From NCBI GenBank assembly GCA_910586925.1, contig CAJUKG010000004.1, positions 124,001-188,000 on the forward strand: a stretch of DNA of 64,000 nt, given 5' to 3'. Made by a program: the position numbers and the translations under genes. A model generated the notes under the pieces. The model did not search any database. It was not told the DNA's origin and saw nothing but the letters and a program-made list of their open reading frames with translations. Shown here piece after piece: positions 61,326 through 64,000 of this stretch. The DNA is from an uncultured Christensenellaceae bacterium. GTDB lineage: Bacteria > Bacillota > Clostridia > Christensenellales > Pumilibacteraceae. Position 1 is the stretch's first letter; every line of letters starts with the position of its first letter.

Positions 61326-62456
61326 TTATTTGAGAAGCGTCGAGAACTCGGTCATCATTTCCGAAACTTTGATACCTTGCGGGCAAACCTTTTCGCAGCT
61401 GCGACAGCCTATGCACGCGCTCGGCAGTTTATCCTCGCCGTACACCGAAAGTGCCATCGGCGCGAGAAATCCGCCGCCAGTGAACTTGTGCTCGTTGTAC
61501 AGTTTGACAAGCTCGGGAATGTTAAGCTCTTTCGGGCAGTGGCTCATGCAGTATTTGCACGCCGTGCACGGCAGTTTCGTTTTTGCCGTCATGCCCGACG
61601 CTATTTCGTACAGTGCGGCGAGTTCGTCGGCATCGAGCGGTTTTTCCTCGGCGAAAGTCTTGATGTTATCCACCACCTGTTCCATGGTAGACATGCCCGA
61701 GAGCGTGACCGTGACGGGCGGCAAAGTCTGCAAAAACCGAAACGCCCACGCGGGAATGTTCTCGTCGCGCCGTAGAGACTTGAGCCGTGCGGCGTCCGCT
61801 TCGTCGAGTTTTGCGAGCCGTCCGCCGCGTAGCGGTTCCATTACCCATACGGGAATACCGAGCGACTCGAGCAATTCCACCTTCTGTTTGGCGTTCTGGA
61901 ATTCCCAATCGAGATAGTTGAGCTGTACCTGCCCGAACTCCATGTACTTGCCGTACTTGTCGAGGAAGCGCGTGAGCACATCCATACTGCCGTGCACCGA
62001 GAACCCGAGATGCTTGATGCGCCCGTTCCGCTTTTGCTCGATGAGATATGCGAATATACCGTGGCTTTCGTCGAGATACTCCTTGATATTCATTTCGCAA
62101 ACGTTGTGGAAAAGGTAGAAATCGAAGTAGTCGACACGACATTTTTCAAGCTGTTTCTCGAAAATTTCTTCCACTCTGTCTATGTTCGCGAGATCGTAAC
62201 CGGGAAACTTGCTCGCAAGATAGAAGCTGTCGCGCGGATACTTTTGCAAGATCTTGCCGACGACAAGTTCGGAATTGCCGCTGTGATACCCCCACGCCGT
62301 GTCGTAATAATTGACGCCGTGCTTCATCGCATAGTCGATCATTTTCTCCGCCGCCGCCTCGTCGATGTCCGCATCGTTTCCGTTCTTAACGGGAAGCCGC
62401 ATCGTACCGAAGCCGAGCGCGGATAGCTTAATATCTCCGAATTTCTTGTAAATCAT
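61326..62456 (-). CDS. Aldo/keto reductase with C-terminal 2[4Fe-4S] domain
   Basis: Oxidoreductase of 376 aa. The barrel has the catalytic tetrad regions YDTAWGYHSG (Tyr), LASKFPG (Lys) and LFHNVCE (His). The C-terminal part binds two clusters: CTACKYCMSHCP and CIGCRSCEKVCP. Proteins of this subfamily are common in anaerobic Clostridia and probably take electrons through the clusters rather than only NADPH. The substrate is unknown. It has its own promoter and starts a run with the ECF S component and DUF1893 genes. GGAGG precedes the start. Confidence 0.92.
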   Translation of the reverse strand: MIYKKFGDIKLSALGFGTMRLPVKNGNDADIDEAAAEKMIDYAMKHGVNYYDTAWGYHSGNSELVVGKILQKYPRDSFYLASKFPGYDLANIDRVEEIFEKQLEKCRVDYFDFYLFHNVCEMNIKEYLDESHGIFAYLIEQKRNGRIKHLGFSVHGSMDVLTRFLDKYGKYMEFGQVQLNYLDWEFQNAKQKVELLESLGIPVWVMEPLRGGRLAKLDEADAARLKSLRRDENIPAWAFRFLQTLPPVTVTLSGMSTMEQVVDNIKTFAEEKPLDADELAALYEIASGMTAKTKLPCTACKYCMSHCPKELNIPELVKLYNEHKFTGGGFLAPMALSVYGEDKLPSACIGCRSCEKVCPQGIKVSEMMTEFSTLLK

Positions 62457-62484
62457 ACTGCCTCCGTGAACTTTATTTTAATAG

Positions 62485-62513
62485 AGTATAACACATTATC
62501 CGCGATTTTGCAA
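62485..62513 (-). promoter_or_regulatory. Promoter of the aldo/keto reductase operon
   Basis: TTGCAA (62513-62508), 17-bp spacer and TATACT (62490-62485). Confidence 0.65.
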
Positions 62514-62526
62514 TACATATACAAAA

Positions 62527-63999
62527 CTAAATGCCCCATTCCGCATTGTGAATGGATTCGTAATGTCTGTCTTTCAAACAATCCGCACAGTTATCGACGG
62601 ATGGGAATTCTTCCGCTATTTCTTCAATCAACGCGCTTAACAATTTATCACCCATAATATCGCCGTATTTGCCGCGCAAAGCCTTTTCGTACCATTCGCA
62701 TAATTCTTTTTCGGTTATGATGCTTTGAATTTTACTTTTCCAACCTATTTGAGTCAAAATCGACAGTATGACATTCTTTTCCGCTGCTTTGCAAACAATG
62801 ACGATCCTATCGCTGTTTACGCTCGTAACGATATCTTCAGCAAGTTCTTCATCCAAAGACAAATGTTTGATTTGGATTGCAGGACCCCAATTAGAATACA
62901 TATCCAACCCTCTGTCAGCGGCATTTGTTACGCCCACACGAAAAACTTTAGCGTCCTGCACGGCAGTATGATTATCGAAATCAATACACATGATCGACCG
63001 CGTAAAATCTTCAAACTCCTTAATTATGTCGAGTTTTTCCTTGTTTACGGAAATCTCGACTTTCAAATCCATTGTTTCGATCAGTGTCGAAAACAGCGCG
63101 TATACGATTATTTCGTACACTTTATCCAAACTCCGCTTCAATCCAGCTTCCGATCGAAATGAGTTTATAAATGCTTTAACGTCGAAATCTTGACGCGTGG
63201 CATTACGGCATAAATCCAATGCCGCCGATAATTGACGGTGTTTATTTATAAACCGTTGATATATGTACGCCTCTACAACTCCGCCCGTGCGTCTGTTTTC
63301 TTCGGCGAGGGCGGTAATCTGCTGCGGAGAAATAGCATTGAAAACATCGTCTTGGAATCGCGCGCTCGACGTACTTTTCCTGCCGAGCAATGCGATACTG
63401 ATTTCGTTACGCCACGCCTTGCTTTTGTTGCGGTACGTTTCCAAATCATTAGTATCTATGTCTTTACAAACCCTATCGTGATATAATGTTTCCGCAATTT
63501 GAATGGGTTTGTACAAATGGATCCGTGATTTTTTTATTATCGCGTCGAGTGCCTCTTTCGCTTGTTTTAATTCCGCTTCCATATGTTCTCCTTTTCTTTT
63601 GACTCCGCTACCGTTAAGTGCCTCGATCATTTTCCGCGCCACTGCCGATATTACGGGGATCGCAACGCTGTTACCCGTCTGATGTTTGACATGACCGTAC
63701 CCGACTACTATTTTATATGTTTCGGGAAAGCCCTGCAATCGCAACATTTCCCTTTCCGTCGGGCGACGTTCGTTATTGATCAAAATATAGTTAGCCGACG
63801 CACCCGCACGAAGTGCCGAACAATATGAATGCGGCGTGATCGCTCCCGCGATATTTTCATGAGAAATGTACGGTCTGGGATAGGCTTTATCCCTCATTCT
63901 CGCCAAACGCGAATCGCGTATACTTTCTTTCACGTAATATCGTTTATCGACGTTATTTTCCAAAATATCTGATAGCGTTTTATATTGCGATTTCGGCAA
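62527..63999 (-). CDS. C5-cytosine methyltransferase fused in frame to a HaeII-like restriction endonuclease; partial at right edge
   Basis: The first 139 residues in the window are the C-terminal end of a C5 methyltransferase: AGAITPHSYCSALRAG, then TEREMLRLQGFPETYKI (motif IX) and HQTGNSVAIPV (motif X). No stop follows; through a short linker (GSGVKRKG) the frame enters a 351-aa protein (ATG at 63582) that resembles the HaeII endonuclease family: LDAIIKKSRIHLYKPIQIAE, YRVGVTNAADRGLD-like FRVGVTNAADRGLDMYSN, and GPAIQIKHLSLDEELAEDI. HaeII is about 352 aa by recall. The 63582 start still has AGGAGAAC upstream, so free endonuclease may also be made. If HaeII-like, the site would be RGCGCY; that is inference. 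The methyltransferase's 5' part is outside the window. Confidence 0.85.
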   Translation of the reverse strand: MPKSQYKTLSDILENNVDKRYYVKESIRDSRLARMRDKAYPRPYISHENIAGAITPHSYCSALRAGASANYILINNERRPTEREMLRLQGFPETYKIVVGYGHVKHQTGNSVAIPVISAVARKMIEALNGSGVKRKGEHMEAELKQAKEALDAIIKKSRIHLYKPIQIAETLYHDRVCKDIDTNDLETYRNKSKAWRNEISIALLGRKSTSSARFQDDVFNAISPQQITALAEENRRTGGVVEAYIYQRFINKHRQLSAALDLCRNATRQDFDVKAFINSFRSEAGLKRSLDKVYEIIVYALFSTLIETMDLKVEISVNKEKLDIIKEFEDFTRSIMCIDFDNHTAVQDAKVFRVGVTNAADRGLDMYSNWGPAIQIKHLSLDEELAEDIVTSVNSDRIVIVCKAAEKNVILSILTQIGWKSKIQSIITEKELCEWYEKALRGKYGDIMGDKLLSALIEEIAEEFPSVDNCADCLKDRHYESIHNAEWGI

Positions 64000-64000
64000 C

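Overview
The window looks like a chromosomal segment of an uncultured, probably gut- or rumen-dwelling anaerobic Bacillota (Clostridia). Supporting signs are strong AGGAGG-type ribosome sites, many TTGACA-17-TATAAT promoters, lipoprotein signal peptides, an AgrC/AgrA-type LytTR two-component system, an anaerobic class III ribonucleotide reductase, Flg_new/InlB-type repeats in large surface proteins, and Clostridia-type large serine recombinases. The lineage is inference; there is no rRNA gene. The core genes are GC-rich, while about 9.35-17.7 kb is visibly more AT-rich.

Layout. 1-1.5 kb: 3' part of a large serine recombinase, the end of a mobile element that continues to the left. 1.6-8.7 kb: glycan-degradation cluster with two domain-permuted GH3 enzymes and a carbohydrate-binding-like lipoprotein; the distal GH3 promoter carries a G9 tract. 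9.27 kb: tRNA-Ala(CGC). 9.35-17.7 kb: a probable integrative element with a serine recombinase, an HUH Rep protein, a structured non-coding region, a putative type II restriction-modification (R-M) locus (endonuclease, C5 methyltransferase, AbrB-like protein), a sigma-like protein, a nested-stem structure and AbiH. 17.8-20.9 kb: HxlR regulator divergent from an NTF2-like protein and an iron-sulfur flavoprotein, then an unknown 385-aa protein. 20.9-31.3 kb: a MoxR/BatA/VWA operon ending in a leucine-rich-repeat (LRR) lipoprotein. 31.5-39.7 kb: a giant 2717-aa LRR lipoprotein. 39.9-46.7 kb: small genes, XRE regulator, thioredoxin reductase, NrdD fused to a thioredoxin-like domain and preceded by NrdR-like boxes, DegV, and a probably leaderless membrane protein. 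46.7-50.7 kb: two tandem ABC-permease fusions with identical ATPase-coding DNA. 50.8-59.2 kb: a second glycan cluster (GH5, repeat lipoprotein, small membrane protein, GH3) beside a LytTR/GHKL two-component system whose kinase is split by a -1 frameshift at an A6 run. 59.3-62.5 kb: tRNA-Pro, tRNA-Gly, a NusG-like (LoaP-type) antiterminator, DUF1893, an ECF S component and an aldo/keto reductase. 62.5-64 kb: a second R-M system in which the C5 methyltransferase is fused in frame to a HaeII-like endonuclease, running off the right edge.

How it may work together. The two glycan clusters would act at the cell surface: all three GH3 proteins have the catalytic barrel at the C-terminal side and a membrane helix at the C terminus. 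The two-component system and the LoaP-like protein are candidates for controlling the 57-kb GH3 operon: a 21-bp-spaced direct repeat and a terminator-like hairpin lie just upstream of it. The element at 9.35-17.7 kb and the right-edge R-M system form the defence content. I did not find one clearly new multi-gene system. The most unusual items are the methyltransferase-endonuclease fusion, the split kinase, the G9 promoter, the 652-bp ABC duplication and the nested-stem region in the mobile element.
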